From Streptomyces paludis (GTDB taxonomy: Bacteria > Actinomycetota > Actinomycetes > Streptomycetales > Streptomycetaceae): a stretch of DNA of 64,000 nt. Below, piece after piece: positions 33,666 through 43,443 of this stretch. Numbering within the stretch: position 1 is the stretch's first letter; each line of letters starts with the position of its first letter. The position numbers and the translations under genes are program-made. The notes below the pieces were generated by a model. That model had not been told where the DNA came from and did no database searches. It saw nothing but the letters and a program-made list of their open reading frames with translations. The DNA is taken from positions 744,001-808,000 of the forward strand of contig NZ_CP031194.1 in assembly GCF_003344965.1 (NCBI RefSeq). Reading direction: 5' to 3'.

Positions 33666-34846
33666 CGGATCTGGAGATTGTCGAGGTACGAGCGGACGTT
33701 GCGGCGCGTCTCGGGGACGCTGTCGCCGCCGAACTTCTCCGCCACCGCGTCCGCGAGGACCAGCGCCACCATCGCCTCGGCGACGATGCCCGCGGCCGGC
33801 ACGGCACACACGTCGGAGCGCTGGTGGTGCGCCTTGGTGGCCTCACCGGTGACCACGTCGACGGTGGCCAGCGCGCGCGGCACGGTCGCGATGGGCTTCA
33901 TCGCGGCCCGTACGCGCAGCAGTTCACCGGTGGTCAGCCCGCCCTCGGTGCCGCCGGAGCGGCCCGTCGAGCGGCGGATGCCCTCGGGCGTCGCGACGAT
34001 CTCGTCGTGCGCCTGCGAGCCCGGCACCCGCGCGAGGCCGAAGCCGTCGCCGACCTCGACGCCCTTGATCGCCTGAATGCCCATCAGCGCGGCGGCCAGC
34101 CGCGCGTCCAGCCTGCGGTCCCAGTGGACATGCGAGCCGAGCCCGACCGGCACGCCGTACGCCAGCACCTCCACGACCCCGCCGAGCGTGTCACCGTCCT
34201 TGTGGGCCTGGTCGATCTCGGCGACCATCGCCTCGCTCGCGTCCGCGTCCAGGCAGCGCACCGGGTCCGCGTCCAGCCGCGCCACATCGCCCGGCTCGGG
34301 GTAGACGCCGTACGGGGCCTTGGCCGCCGCCAGCTCGACCACGTGCGAGACGATCTGGATCCCGGCGGTCTCCTTCAGGTACGAGCGCGCCACGGCGCCG
34401 AGCGCGACCCGCGCCGCGGTCTCCCGCGCACTGGCCCGCTCCAGCACCGGCCGGGCCTCGTCGAAGCCGTACTTCTGCATACCGGCGAGGTCCGCGTGGC
34501 CGGGCCGGGGGCGGGTCAGCGGCGCGTTGCGGGCCGAGTCGGCCAGTACCGCGGGGTCGACCGGATCGGCCGACATGACCTGCTCCCACTTGGGCCACTC
34601 GGTGTTCCCGACCATGATCGCGACAGGTGACCCCATGGTCAGCCCGTGCCGCACCCCGCCGAGGAAGGTCACCTGGTCCTGCTCGAACTTCATCCGCGCA
34701 CCGCGCCCATAACCGAGGCGCCGCCTGGCCAGGTGGTCGGCCACCATCTCCGTGGTGATCGGCACGCCGGCGGGAAGACCCTCCAGCGTCGCCACGAGTG
34801 CGGGGCCGTGCGACTCCCCCGCGGTCAGCCAGCGCAACCTGCTCAA
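33662..34846 (-). CDS. aroC: Chorismate synthase
   Basis: This 394-residue FMN-dependent enzyme converts EPSP to chorismate. The family signatures are clear: [17 protein letters not shown] at the start, [17 protein letters not shown] and [15 protein letters not shown] in the middle, and [17 protein letters not shown] near the end. The two catalytic His regions (GESHG and PGHAD) are intact. It is the first of the aroC-aroK-aroB group; 103 bases separate it from the aroE stop. Confidence 0.96.
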   Translation of the reverse strand: MSRLRWLTAGESHGPALVATLEGLPAGVPITTEMVADHLARRRLGYGRGARMKFEQDQVTFLGGVRHGLTMGSPVAIMVGNTEWPKWEQVMSADPVDPAVLADSARNAPLTRPRPGHADLAGMQKYGFDEARPVLERASARETAARVALGAVARSYLKETAGIQIVSHVVELAAAKAPYGVYPEPGDVARLDADPVRCLDADASEAMVAEIDQAHKDGDTLGGVVEVLAYGVPVGLGSHVHWDRRLDARLAAALMGIQAIKGVEVGDGFGLARVPGSQAHDEIVATPEGIRRSTGRSGGTEGGLTTGELLRVRAAMKPIATVPRALATVDVVTGEATKAHHQRSDVCAVPAAGIVAEAMVALVLADAVAEKFGGDSVPETRRNVRSYLDNLQIR

Positions 34847-34949
34847 CGGTGCTCCTCGATATTCGCGCCCGGATGGATCAACGGCGCGACCGGGTGCGGC
34901 CCAGGCCCGCCGTGGCCGATTCTCCCACGTCGGCCCGGGCGTCGGGGAA

Positions 34950-35795
34950 TCAGTCCGCAGGGTGGAGCGCGGCCGTTCCGGCCGCCCGCATCTCGCGCAG
35001 CGGCGCGGGCGACAGCCCCGTCATCCGTTCCACCTGGAGGACCGCCTGGTGGACGAGGAGGTCGAGCCCGGAGACGATCGCCCCGCCGCCGCGCGACCAC
35101 GCGGCGGCCAGCGGGGTCGGCCAGGGCTCGTACAGCACGTCGAAGAGCGTCCCGGGCCGGCCGGGGACGCTCGCGGCGAGGGCGTCGGTGGTGCCCGCCG
35201 GGGTGGTCGCGATCACCAGCGGGGCGTCGAAGGCCGCGGGGGCCGCCGCCCAGTCCGCGGTACGGAGGTCCACCCCGAGCCGCTCGCCCCAGCCGCGCAT
35301 CTCGGCGGCGCGGGCATCGCTGCGGACGTACGCGGTGACCGGGCCCGTACAGATGCGGGAGAGCGCCGCGAGCGCGGACGACGCGGTCGCGCCCGCGCCG
35401 AGGATCGCGGCGGAGTCGGCCTTCTCGACGCCGCGCTCGCGCAGCGCCGCGATCATGCCGGGGATATCGGTGTTGTCGCCGGTGCGCCGGCCGTCCGCGC
35501 CGATGACGACCGTGTTGACCGTCTCGACCGAGGCCGCCGTGTCCGTGATCGAGTCGAGCAGCGGGATGACGGCGCGCTTGAGCGGCATCGTCAGCGAGAG
35601 ACCGGCCCAGGAGGCGTCGAGTCCGCCGAGAAAGCCGGGCAGCCCGGCCTCGTCCACCTCGAAACGGTCGTACGACCAGTGGGCGAGGCCGAGTTCGCGG
35701 TACGCGGCGCGGTGCAGCGCGGGCGAGAGGGAGTGGGCGATGGGCGACCCGAGCACGGCCGCCCGGCGCGCCTCAGTTCCCCTTGTTCCTGCCAT
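34950..35795 (-). CDS. aroE: Shikimate dehydrogenase
   Basis: The 281-residue enzyme reduces 3-dehydroshikimate with NADPH. Shikimate-binding [12 protein letters not shown] (about 17-28), the catalytic Lys in [10 protein letters not shown] and the Asp in GDNTDIPGM are present. The Rossmann glycine motif is [14 protein letters not shown]. It overlaps the 3' end of mltG by 23 bases and has 103 bases before aroC, so an mltG-aroE-aroCKB transcript is plausible. Confidence 0.94.
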   Translation of the reverse strand: MAGTRGTEARRAAVLGSPIAHSLSPALHRAAYRELGLAHWSYDRFEVDEAGLPGFLGGLDASWAGLSLTMPLKRAVIPLLDSITDTAASVETVNTVVIGADGRRTGDNTDIPGMIAALRERGVEKADSAAILGAGATASSALAALSRICTGPVTAYVRSDARAAEMRGWGERLGVDLRTADWAAAPAAFDAPLVIATTPAGTTDALAASVPGRPGTLFDVLYEPWPTPLAAAWSRGGGAIVSGLDLLVHQAVLQVERMTGLSPAPLREMRAAGTAALHPAD

Positions 35796-37686
35796 CGAAC
35801 TTGTCCTTGAGCAGAAGGAATTCGTCGTAGTTCTTGGCGAATTCGGTCTTGTCCTGGCCGTCGGTCGCCACGAAGTAGATCCAGCCGTCCTCGGTGGGAT
35901 TGAGCACCGCGGCCAGCGCGTCTTCGCCCGGGTTTCCGATGGGGCCCGGGGTGAGTCCCTTGTGCGTGTACGAGTTGTACGGGTCCTGGTTCTTGGTGAT
36001 CTCGGCCACGCTGATGTCGATCTCGCTCTGGCCCTTGAGGTAGTTGAACGTGGAGTCGAACTGGAGGAACTGGTTCGTCTCCGTGTTGTCGGGCTTGAGA
36101 CGGTTGTAGATGACTTCCGCCATCTTACGGAAGTCGTCGTGCGTCTTGCCCTCCGCCTGGACGAGGCTGGCGGCCGTGAGCAGTTCCCAGGGACCTGCGA
36201 GATCGTGCTTCTTGGCGTTCCCCACCAGGTCGAGCTTGGTGTATTCGGAATTCGCCCGGGCGACCATCTTCTTGAGGACGGCCTCCGGCTTGGTGCCCTT
36301 GGCGACCGGATAGCTGGCGGGGAAGAGGAAACCTTCCAGCGGATCCTTTATCGGAGAGCCGTTCTTGGCCCACTTCGGCAGGCCGAGGTTGGCAGTCTCC
36401 TTCTTCGCGACCTTCTCCGTGGATCCCTCGGCCAGCCCGAGCTGTTTGTCGATCATCGCGTAGATCTGGACATTCCGCCTGCCCTCGGGAATGATCAGCG
36501 CATTGCGGCTGCTCGGGCTGAGCATGGTCTTCACCGCGTTCGCCGCCGACATTTCCTTGCTGAGCGTATAGACACCCGCCTGGAGCGTATTGCCCTTGGG
36601 GTTGTTCTTCGTCGCGGAGACAAACGCGCGCTGGCTCTTGACGACGCCGTTCTTGACCAGGATGGCGCCGATCTCGTACCCGCCGGCTCCCTGCGGAATC
36701 TCCACCTGCACCGAGCCGGAGCCGACGCCGGAGTAGTCCGGGGGCGGGCCGAATTTGCTCTCCCAGAACTGGTAGCCGACATAGCCGACGCCGCCCGCGC
36801 CGCCGAGGAACACCACGGCGACCACCAGACAGGCGACGCCGTTGCGGCCCTTCTTCTGTTTGTTCCGGCGTCCGCCGCGGCCCTCGTCCTCGGTGTCCGC
36901 GTCCTTGCCGTCGCCCCCGCCGTCGCCGTCGTCACCGGTGAGGAAGGGGTGGGACTCCTTCTCCGGCCCGTCGGACTCCTTGCCGGCCGCGGCCTGCTCC
37001 GCCTCGGGCTCGGGCTCCGGTTCGGCGCGGCGCCGGCCGGGGGGCTGGGGCGGCGGGTAGGCGTCGGGGGTGGCGTAGGGGTCGGGGCTCTCGCCGTAGG
37101 TCTCCTGCTGGGCCGTGTACGGGCCGGAGGGGGTGCCCGCGTACGGCATCTCGGCCTGCTGTCCCGCGTCCCAACCGCCGTTGTACTGCGGGTCGTTGTA
37201 CTGCGGGTCGGCGTACTGGCCCTGCTGGGGCTGCTGCTGGGGCTGCGACTGCTGCTGCTGAGCCTGCTGCTGCTGTTGCTGCGCCTGCTGGTCGAACTGC
37301 TGCTGATGCTGGTGCTGGGGCTGCTGCTGAGGCTGCTGCTGCGCGCCGTCGTACTGGCCGTTGCCGTTGCCGTACTGCTGGGCGCCGCCGTACTGCTGAG
37401 GGTCGGCGTACTGCTGGGTCGCGTACTGCTGCTGGGCGTACTGCTGCTGGTACGGGTCCTGCCCGCCGCCGTACGAGGGCTGCTGCTGCGGCTGCTGGGC
37501 GTACTGCTGCTGATGCTGCTGCTGGTCGAACTGCTGCTGCTGGTGCTGCTGGTGCTGCTGGTGCTGCGGCCCGCCGTAGGGAGCGCCGGCGTCGGTGGCC
37601 TGCTGTGCCGCCCACCCCTGGTCCCCGAACAAAGGGTCTTCAGGGTGCCACGGTTCGGAACCGGAGCCCCGGCCATAGTCAGTCAT
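35773..37686 (-). CDS. mltG: Endolytic peptidoglycan transglycosylase MltG (YceG-like)
   Basis: The 637-residue membrane protein has three parts. An N-terminal cytoplasmic tail of about 270 residues is extremely Gln/Tyr/His/Pro-rich. One transmembrane helix follows (about 283-305, CLVVAVVFLGGAGGVGYVG). The extracellular YceG domain occupies about 320-637, with the catalytic Glu in SLVQAEGKTHDDF (about residue 512) and the GPIGNPGEDALAAVLNP end motif. MltG cleaves nascent glycan strands and sets glycan length. The start at 37684-37686 gives MTDYGRGSGSEPWHPEDPLF, typical for Streptomyces. It overlaps aroE by 23 bases. Confidence 0.93.
   Translation of the reverse strand: MTDYGRGSGSEPWHPEDPLFGDQGWAAQQATDAGAPYGGPQHQQHQQHQQQQFDQQQHQQQYAQQPQQQPSYGGGQDPYQQQYAQQQYATQQYADPQQYGGAQQYGNGNGQYDGAQQQPQQQPQHQHQQQFDQQAQQQQQQAQQQQSQPQQQPQQGQYADPQYNDPQYNGGWDAGQQAEMPYAGTPSGPYTAQQETYGESPDPYATPDAYPPPQPPGRRRAEPEPEPEAEQAAAGKESDGPEKESHPFLTGDDGDGGGDGKDADTEDEGRGGRRNKQKKGRNGVACLVVAVVFLGGAGGVGYVGYQFWESKFGPPPDYSGVGSGSVQVEIPQGAGGYEIGAILVKNGVVKSQRAFVSATKNNPKGNTLQAGVYTLSKEMSAANAVKTMLSPSSRNALIIPEGRRNVQIYAMIDKQLGLAEGSTEKVAKKETANLGLPKWAKNGSPIKDPLEGFLFPASYPVAKGTKPEAVLKKMVARANSEYTKLDLVGNAKKHDLAGPWELLTAASLVQAEGKTHDDFRKMAEVIYNRLKPDNTETNQFLQFDSTFNYLKGQSEIDISVAEITKNQDPYNSYTHKGLTPGPIGNPGEDALAAVLNPTEDGWIYFVATDGQDKTEFAKNYDEFLLLKDKFDGRNKGN
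37190..37575 (-). repeat. CTG/CAG-type low-complexity repeat coding the MltG Gln-rich tail
   Basis: Dense GCTGCTG and CTGCTGCTG runs encode long Gln stretches mixed with His, Tyr and Ala. Such tracts can change length by slippage in frame steps of three bases. Confidence 0.75.
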
Positions 37687-37807
37687 CGTTCCCCTTGAGC
37701 CGCGAGGCGAACGGCAGCCGAGCCGGTGGCACCGCGTCCGTTTCGCCTCTCTCTGTGCGGCAGCTGTTCGAACATGCCGCATCGCGCGGAACGTTACCGT
37801 ATCGCGA

Positions 37808-38272
37808 TCAGATGACCACTTCGACGCCCTCGCCCGGGGCTTTACCCGAGACCCGTTCGGCCTCCAGCGCGCTCTGAAGGATGACAACTGCCGCCACTTG
37901 GTCGATAACGGACCGGCCCTTCTTGGATTTAACGCCCGAAGCGCGCAATCCCTGACTCGCCGTCACTGTGCTCATCCGCTCATCGACCAGTCGTACCAAC
38001 ACCGGCGCGATACCCCGCGCGACCTCCTGGGCGAACAGACGTACCTTCGCCGCGGCGGGTCCCTCGCCCCCGTTGAGGGAGCGCGGCAGGCCGATCAGCA
38101 CCTCGATCGGTTCGTACTCCGTCACGAGCTGCCGGAGCCGCCGGTGGGCGGCCGGGACATCGCGTCCCGGCACGGTCTCCACCGGCGTGGCGAGGATCCC
38201 GTCGGGGTCGCACGAGGCGACCCCGATCCGGGCGTCCCCGACATCGATCGCGAGCCGTCGTCCCCGTCTCAC
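37808..38272 (-). CDS. ruvX: Putative pre-16S rRNA nuclease / Holliday junction resolvase-like RuvX (YqgF)
   Basis: The 154-residue RNase H-fold protein starts [18 protein letters not shown] with the first catalytic Asp. Further family motifs are [17 protein letters not shown] with the central acidic region, [12 protein letters not shown] and [13 protein letters not shown], which carries the last Asp. YqgF in E. coli matures the 16S rRNA 5' end; the older Holliday-junction annotation is less certain. The start overlaps the alaS stop by four bases. Confidence 0.92.
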   Translation of the reverse strand: MRRGRRLAIDVGDARIGVASCDPDGILATPVETVPGRDVPAAHRRLRQLVTEYEPIEVLIGLPRSLNGGEGPAAAKVRLFAQEVARGIAPVLVRLVDERMSTVTASQGLRASGVKSKKGRSVIDQVAAVVILQSALEAERVSGKAPGEGVEVVI

Positions 38273-40938
38273 GCGAGGTCGGTGACGAGGCGTTCCACGG
38301 CGGCCACGGCGTCCCCGATGGCCTCCGGGTGCTGACCGCCGCCCTGGGCGACGTCCGGCTTGCCGCCGCCCCCGCCGCCGAGGGTCTTGGCGGCGGTACG
38401 GACCAGCTCACCGGCCTTGAGACCGCGTGCGCGGGCGGCCTCGTTGGTGGCGATGACCGTCAGCGGGCGGCCGTTGGCCGTGGTGAACAGCGCGACGACC
38501 ACCGGCCGGTCACCACTGATCCGGCTGCGGACATCGAGGACCAGCTTGCGCAGATCGTCGGCCGAGGTGCCGTCCGGGACCTGCCCGGTGACCAGGGCCG
38601 TGCCCCGTACGTCCTGGGCGGACTCGGCGAGTCCGGCGGCGGCGGCGAGGACCTTCTCCGCGCGGAACTTCTCGATCTCCTTCTCGGCGTCCTTCAGCTT
38701 GCCGAGCATGCCGGCGATCTTCTCGGGCAGCTCCTCGGAGCGGCCCTTGACCAGCTCCTGGAGCTGGGCGACGACGGTGTGCTCCTTGGCGAGGAAGTGG
38801 TACGCGTCGACGCCGACCAGGGCCTCGATACGCCGGACCCCGGAGCCGATCGACGACTCCCCGAGCAGCTTCACCAGGCCCAGCTGGGCGGTGTTGCGGA
38901 CATGCGTGCCGCCGCACAGCTCCTTGGAGAAGTCCCCGATGGTCACGACGCGGACCCGCTCGCCGTACTTCTCGCCGAACTCGGCGATCGCGCCCTGCTT
39001 CTTGGCCTCGTCGATGGACATGACCTCGGCCTGGACGTCCAGCTCCCTGGCGAGCACCTCGTTGATCTTCTGCTCGACGTCCAGCAGGACCGTGCCGGGG
39101 ACGGCGGCGGGCGAGCCGAAGTCGAAGCGGAAGCGGCCCGGCGAGTTCTCGGAGCCGGCCTGGGCGGCCGTCGGGCCGAGCGCGTCACGCAGCGCCTGGT
39201 GGGTGAGGTGGGTGGCGCTGTGGGCGCGGGCGATGGCCCGACGGCGCGTCAGATCGATGGCGGCGTGCGCGGAGGCGCCCACCGTCACCTCACCGACCTG
39301 CACGGTCCCCTTGTGCACGGAGACGCCGGGGACCGGCTGCTGTACGTCGCGGACGGTGATGACGGCGCCGTTGTCGAGCCGGATCCGGCCCTGGTCCGCG
39401 AGCTGCCCGCCGCCCTCGGCGTAGAACGGGGTGCGGTCGAGCACGACCTCGATCTCGTCGCCCTCGGTGGCGGCGGGCGAGGAGACCCCGTCGACGAGAA
39501 GGCCGACGACGGTCGACTCGCCCTCGGTGGAGGTGTAGCCGGTGAACTCGGTGGAGCCGCCGGCGTCCGCGACGGCGCGGTAGGCGGAGAGGTCGGCGTG
39601 GCCGGACTTCTTGGCGCGGGCGTCGGCCTTGGCGCGGTCCCGCTGCTCCTTCATCAGACGGCGGAAGCCGTCCTCGTCCACGGACAGGCCCTGTTCGGCG
39701 GCCATCTCCAGGGTGAGGTCGATGGGGAAGCCCCAGGTGTCGTGGAGCAGGAACGCCTTGTCGCCGTCGAGGACCCGGCCGCCGGCGGCCTTGGTCTCGG
39801 TGACGGCGGTGTCGAGGATGTTGGTGCCGCCCTTGAGGGCCTTGAGGAAGGCGGCCTCCTCCGCGAGGGCGACGGTCTCGATGCGCCCGCGGTCGGTCTC
39901 CAGCTCCGGGTACTGCTCGCCCATGGTCCTGATGACCACGTCGATCAGCTCCGCGACGACCGGCTCGGTGGCGCCCAGCAGGCGCATGTTGCGGATGGCG
40001 CGGCGCATGATGCGGCGCAGTACGTAGCCGCGGCCCTCGTTGCCGGGGGTGACGCCGTCACCGATGAGCATGGCGGACGTACGGATGTGGTCCGCGACGA
40101 CGCGCAGCGAGACGTCGGAGCCGTGCTCGGCGCCGTAGCGCACCCCGGTCAGCTCGGTGGCCTTGTCCATGACGACGCGCAGGGTGTCGGTCTCGTACAT
40201 GTTCTGTACGCCCTGGAGGATCATGGCGAGGCGTTCGAGGCCGAGACCGGTGTCGATGTTCTTCGACGGCAGGTCCCCGAGGATCGGGAAGTTCTCCTTG
40301 TCCTCGCCGGCACCGCGCTCGTACTGCATGAAGACCAGGTTCCAGATCTCCACGTAGCGCTCGTCGTTGACGGCGGGGCCGCCCTCGACGCCGAACTCGG
40401 GGCCCCGGTCGTAGTTGATCTCGGAGCAGGGGCCGCAGGGTCCGGGGACGCCCATGGACCAGAAGTTGTCCTTCTTGCCGAGGCGCTGGATGCGCTCGGC
40501 GGGCACGCCGATCTTGTCGCGCCAGATCCGCTCGGCCTCGTCGTCGTCGAGGTAGACGGTGATCCAGAGCTTCTCGGGCTCCAGGCCGTAGCCGCCGTCC
40601 GCGACGGGGGTGGTGAGCAGCTCCCAGGCGTAGGTGATGGCACCTTCCTTGAAGTAGTCACCGAAGGAGAAGTTGCCGCACATCTGGAAGAACGTGCCGT
40701 GGCGGGTGGTCTTGCCGACCTCTTCGATGTCCGGCGTACGGACGCACTTCTGGACGCTGGTGGCGCGCGGGGCGGGCGGCTTGACCTCGCCGAGGAAGTA
40801 CGGCTTGAAGGGGACCATGCCCGCCGGGACCAGCAGCAGAGTCGGGTCGTCCGCGATGAGCGACGCCGAAGGGACGACGGTGTGACCGCGCTCCTCGAAG
40901 AAGCTCAGCCAGCGGCGACGAATTTCGGCCGACTCCAT
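38269..40938 (-). CDS. alaS: Alanyl-tRNA synthetase
   Basis: The 889-residue synthetase has the class II catalytic core ([46 protein letters not shown]). The editing domain has the zinc-binding [11 protein letters not shown] and CGGTHV motifs. A C-terminal C-Ala domain with a coiled-coil segment (about 720-760) and a Gly-rich [15 protein letters not shown] end follow. It starts at 40936-40938, overlapping the stop of the small membrane-protein gene by one base, and overlaps ruvX at its own end. Confidence 0.97.
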   Translation of the reverse strand: MESAEIRRRWLSFFEERGHTVVPSASLIADDPTLLLVPAGMVPFKPYFLGEVKPPAPRATSVQKCVRTPDIEEVGKTTRHGTFFQMCGNFSFGDYFKEGAITYAWELLTTPVADGGYGLEPEKLWITVYLDDDEAERIWRDKIGVPAERIQRLGKKDNFWSMGVPGPCGPCSEINYDRGPEFGVEGGPAVNDERYVEIWNLVFMQYERGAGEDKENFPILGDLPSKNIDTGLGLERLAMILQGVQNMYETDTLRVVMDKATELTGVRYGAEHGSDVSLRVVADHIRTSAMLIGDGVTPGNEGRGYVLRRIMRRAIRNMRLLGATEPVVAELIDVVIRTMGEQYPELETDRGRIETVALAEEAAFLKALKGGTNILDTAVTETKAAGGRVLDGDKAFLLHDTWGFPIDLTLEMAAEQGLSVDEDGFRRLMKEQRDRAKADARAKKSGHADLSAYRAVADAGGSTEFTGYTSTEGESTVVGLLVDGVSSPAATEGDEIEVVLDRTPFYAEGGGQLADQGRIRLDNGAVITVRDVQQPVPGVSVHKGTVQVGEVTVGASAHAAIDLTRRRAIARAHSATHLTHQALRDALGPTAAQAGSENSPGRFRFDFGSPAAVPGTVLLDVEQKINEVLARELDVQAEVMSIDEAKKQGAIAEFGEKYGERVRVVTIGDFSKELCGGTHVRNTAQLGLVKLLGESSIGSGVRRIEALVGVDAYHFLAKEHTVVAQLQELVKGRSEELPEKIAGMLGKLKDAEKEIEKFRAEKVLAAAAGLAESAQDVRGTALVTGQVPDGTSADDLRKLVLDVRSRISGDRPVVVALFTTANGRPLTVIATNEAARARGLKAGELVRTAAKTLGGGGGGKPDVAQGGGQHPEAIGDAVAAVERLVTDLA

Positions 40939-41282
40939 CAGTGGTCCTCATTCCGGTTGTGCGGCGGGTAGGGGTGTGTGGTGCGGGACGGTGCGGTGCG
41001 GGGGTGCTCGATCGCGACGAGGCGCCGGGGCGCGGGCAGTGCCGGGTCGTCGGCCGCCGCTTCCAGGCCGAGCGCCTCGCCGAGTTCGGCTTCGCGCCGG
41101 ACCATGCCGGAGCGGACGTCGACGGCGAACTCGCGGACCCGGTGTCCCGCGTCGATCGCCTTGTTGGCCGCCTGCGCGGCGAGGCTCTCCGGGGTCAGCT
41201 GCTTGAGCTTCTGGTGGGCCTTGGTGGTGGCCCAGACACCGGCCGCGGCGCCCGCGGTGAACCAGAACGTACGGCGGAACAT
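40938..41282 (-). CDS. Small membrane-associated protein (DUF6167-type)
   Basis: The 114-residue product has a hydrophobic N-terminal segment (residues 5-19, [17 protein letters not shown]), then an amphipathic helix-rich part and a basic, disordered C-terminus. Streptomyces genomes carry a comparable small protein between rpsD and alaS. No enzymatic motif is present. The stop overlaps the alaS start by one base and the gene follows the DUF948 gene by seven bases, so all three are probably co-transcribed. Function is unknown. Confidence 0.8.
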   Translation of the reverse strand: MFRRTFWFTAGAAAGVWATTKAHQKLKQLTPESLAAQAANKAIDAGHRVREFAVDVRSGMVRREAELGEALGLEAAADDPALPAPRRLVAIEHPRTAPSRTTHPYPPHNRNEDH

Positions 41283-41289
41283 CGCTGTG

Positions 41290-41712
41290 TCAGCCCTTCT
41301 TCTTCCTGCGCCGGGCGGTCGGCAGCGTACGTCCGACGACCACCGGTCCCGGACCGGCGGCCGGCGCGCCCCGGCGGCTCATGGCCTGCCGGACGCCGTA
41401 GCCGAACGCCGCGACCTTCACCAGCGGTCCGCCGAAGGTGGTGGCGACGGTGGAGGAGAGAGCGGAGGCGTTGGAGGTGACCTCCTGGACGTCCGTGGCG
41501 ATGGCGTCGACCCGGTCGAGCTGGGTCTGTGCCGAGCGTACGGTCGCCGAGGCGTCCGCCAGCAGGGGCACCGCCTGTTCGGTGATGTCCGCCACGAGTC
41601 TGGTGGTCGCCCTGAGCGTCTGGGCCAGCCGTACCAGCACCACGGCCAGGAAGGAGACCAGGATGGCCCAGAACACGGCCACCAGGATCCCGGCAACCTC
41701 TCCACCGGTCAC
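41290..41712 (-). CDS. DUF948-type membrane protein
   Basis: This 140-residue protein has an N-terminal transmembrane helix (about residues 6-26, VAGILVAVFWAILVSFLAVVL by position) followed by a long helix with coiled-coil character (about 30-95). A basic C-terminus ends in RRRKKKG. That matches DUF948 general-stress-like membrane proteins of Gram-positives. The GTG at 41710-41712 is used. It is the first of the DUF948-DUF6167-alaS-ruvX-mltG run. The role is unknown; a scaffold at the membrane is a guess. Confidence 0.82.
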   Translation of the reverse strand: MTGGEVAGILVAVFWAILVSFLAVVLVRLAQTLRATTRLVADITEQAVPLLADASATVRSAQTQLDRVDAIATDVQEVTSNASALSSTVATTFGGPLVKVAAFGYGVRQAMSRRGAPAAGPGPVVVGRTLPTARRRKKKG

Positions 41713-41857
41713 GCCGCACCGCTCCCTGATCGTCGTAGGTCAGCTGGAAAGCGACTGGAAAGTCGTCCCCCGAGCCTATCGCGCCGGTGGTCGCGCCCCG
41801 TACCGGATTACAGCGGTGAACGGGTACGGGTGAACGGGTGTGCGGCGGAACGGCGAA

Positions 41858-41902
41858 GCCCGCCGATCCCCCCGCCCGCGCGGGGCGGAGGGATCGGCGG
41901 GC
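41858..41902 (-). terminator. rpsD terminator hairpin
   Basis: A 13-base perfect outer stem (41858-41870 with 41890-41902) encloses a second six-base stem, just after the rpsD stop. Confidence 0.82.
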
Positions 41903-41917
41903 GCGCTCGCCGGTGGA

Positions 41918-42532
41918 TCAGCGGGCGTAGTACTCGACGACGAGCTGCTCGTCGCAGATGACCGGGATTTCCTTGCGGTTCGGGTCACGGTCGAGGCGGA
42001 ACGCGAGGGCCTTCAGGTTGACCTGGAGGTAGCGCGGGGTCTCGCCGTCCGTGTCGTAGCCACCCTCGCGGGCGACCTGGAACGGGACCTTGTCGCGGCT
42101 GCGCTCGCGGACCATCACGACGTCGTCGGGGCGGACGCGGAACGACGGCTTGTCGACCTTGCCACCGTTGACCTCGATGTGGCCGTGGACGACCATCTGA
42201 CGGGCCTGGTAGATGGTGCGGGCGATGCCCGAACGCAGGACCAGGGCGTCGAGGCGGCGCTCCAGCTCGACGACGAGCGCCTCGCCGGTCTTGCCGCCGG
42301 CCTTCTTGGCGCGGTCGTAGGCGCGCGCCATCTGGCGCTCGCTGATGTCGTACTGGGCGCGCAGGCGCTGCTTCTCCAGCAGACGGACCTTGTAGTCACT
42401 GTTCTGCTTGCGTCCGCGGCCGTGCTCGCCCGGCGGGTAGGGGCGGGCCTCGAAGTACTTGACAGCCTTCGGCGTCAGCGCGATACCGAGCGCGCGTGAC
42501 TTCTTGACCTTGGGACGCGACTGGTTAGGCAC
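41918..42532 (-). CDS. rpsD: 30S ribosomal protein S4
   Basis: This 204-residue primary 16S rRNA-binding protein nucleates 30S assembly. The S4 RNA-binding domain is clear at [34 protein letters not shown]. The N-terminus ([19 protein letters not shown]) lacks the zinc-binding cysteines of the C+ form, the usual state in Streptomyces. Unlike in many bacteria it is not in the alpha operon. It is divergent from the DUF2470 gene with only 56 bases between start codons, so the iron box there lies inside its 5' region. Confidence 0.97.
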   Translation of the reverse strand: MPNQSRPKVKKSRALGIALTPKAVKYFEARPYPPGEHGRGRKQNSDYKVRLLEKQRLRAQYDISERQMARAYDRAKKAGGKTGEALVVELERRLDALVLRSGIARTIYQARQMVVHGHIEVNGGKVDKPSFRVRPDDVVMVRERSRDKVPFQVAREGGYDTDGETPRYLQVNLKALAFRLDRDPNRKEIPVICDEQLVVEYYAR

Positions 42533-42555
42533 GTTCTCCAGACCTCCGTTGTAGG

Positions 42556-42574
42556 TTAGGTTAGGCTCACCTTA
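42556..42574 (+). promoter_or_regulatory. DtxR/DmdR1-type iron box
   Basis: TTAGGTTAGGCTCACCTTA matches the 19-base DtxR-family consensus (TWAGGTWAGSCTWACCTWA) at all but one or two positions. It lies 14 bases before the ATG of the DUF2470 gene and 23 bases from the rpsD start. Repression by iron-loaded DmdR1 of the DUF2470 gene is the expected effect. Confidence 0.82.
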
Positions 42575-42588
42575 CTTAAGGAGATCGC

Positions 42589-43425
42589 ATGTCTCGCCCT
42601 GGGAACACCACGCGCATCACAGACAGCAGCCTCGACGCCCCCACAGACACGACTGGGAAGGGCGACGATTCGACGGAGGTCCGATCAGCTCATGGTCAGC
42701 CGCGTCCCAGCGGGCTTGAAATCGATCGGATGCCGTCAGCAGCCGAGCGCACACGAACTCTCGTACAGAGTACATGCTCGGCCGTACTGATCATTCCGGG
42801 CCTGGACGGGGCCCTGCCCCACCAGCTGATGCCGGATCTGCGGTCCGTCGGGCCCGACGGCGAGGTGTTCCTCGTCTTCGCCGCCGACTCCCCCGCGGTG
42901 CGCGCCGCCACGCACGCGCAGGACGACGAACTCAACGCGGTGCTGGAGATCACCGATGTCGCGCCCGTCTCCGTACCCCACCGGATCCGCGGCCGGGCCT
43001 GGCTCTCCGGCTGGCTCACCCGCGAACCCGAACAGGCCGCGATGGAACCGGGCCGTACGCTGCTGCGGCTGGAGGTCGGCGAAGCCTGCGTGGACGATCT
43101 CTGGGGCGCCGACCAGGTCGAGCCCGAGGACTTCGCGTCGGCCGCGGCCGACCCGCTGGTCGAGCACGAGGCGGAGCTGCTCCAGCATCTGCACACGGCC
43201 CACAGCGCCGAGGTCCAGTCGCTGCGCGGACTGCTCGGCGAGCGCGGCGAGTCGACCACGGCCGGAACCGCGGCCGTGCCGGTCGCGATCGACCGCTTCG
43301 GGCTACGGGTGCGCTTCACCGGGGTGCAGTGCTTCGACGCCCGCTTCGACTTCCCCGAGCCTGTGCGCGATGTGAACGAGCTGCGCTACGCCATGCACAC
43401 GCTCTTCGACGCGGCGGCCGGCTGA
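42589..43425 (+). CDS. DUF2470-domain protein, probably iron-regulated
   Basis: The 278-residue protein has a disordered N-terminus (about 1-48), a pyridoxamine-oxidase-like split-barrel region and a C-terminal DUF2470 domain (about 195-275, from HEAELLQHLHTAHSAEVQ to the FDFPEPVRDVNELRYAMHTLF end). DUF2470 is found at the C-terminus of HugZ/HutZ-type haem-degrading proteins and in haem-linked plant proteins. The ATG at 42589 has a strong AAGGAG six bases upstream, directly after an iron box. A role in haem or iron metabolism is inferred from the domain and the operator; no catalytic residue can be named. Confidence 0.8.
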   Translation: MSRPGNTTRITDSSLDAPTDTTGKGDDSTEVRSAHGQPRPSGLEIDRMPSAAERTRTLVQSTCSAVLIIPGLDGALPHQLMPDLRSVGPDGEVFLVFAADSPAVRAATHAQDDELNAVLEITDVAPVSVPHRIRGRAWLSGWLTREPEQAAMEPGRTLLRLEVGEACVDDLWGADQVEPEDFASAAADPLVEHEAELLQHLHTAHSAEVQSLRGLLGERGESTTAGTAAVPVAIDRFGLRVRFTGVQCFDARFDFPEPVRDVNELRYAMHTLFDAAAG

Positions 43426-43443
43426 ACTCCCGGCCGGGGGCTC

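Noticed and set aside
37190-37575. CRISPR-like or tandem repeat array
   Set aside because: The repeats are short, in frame and encode the Gln-rich tail of MltG; there are no unique spacers.
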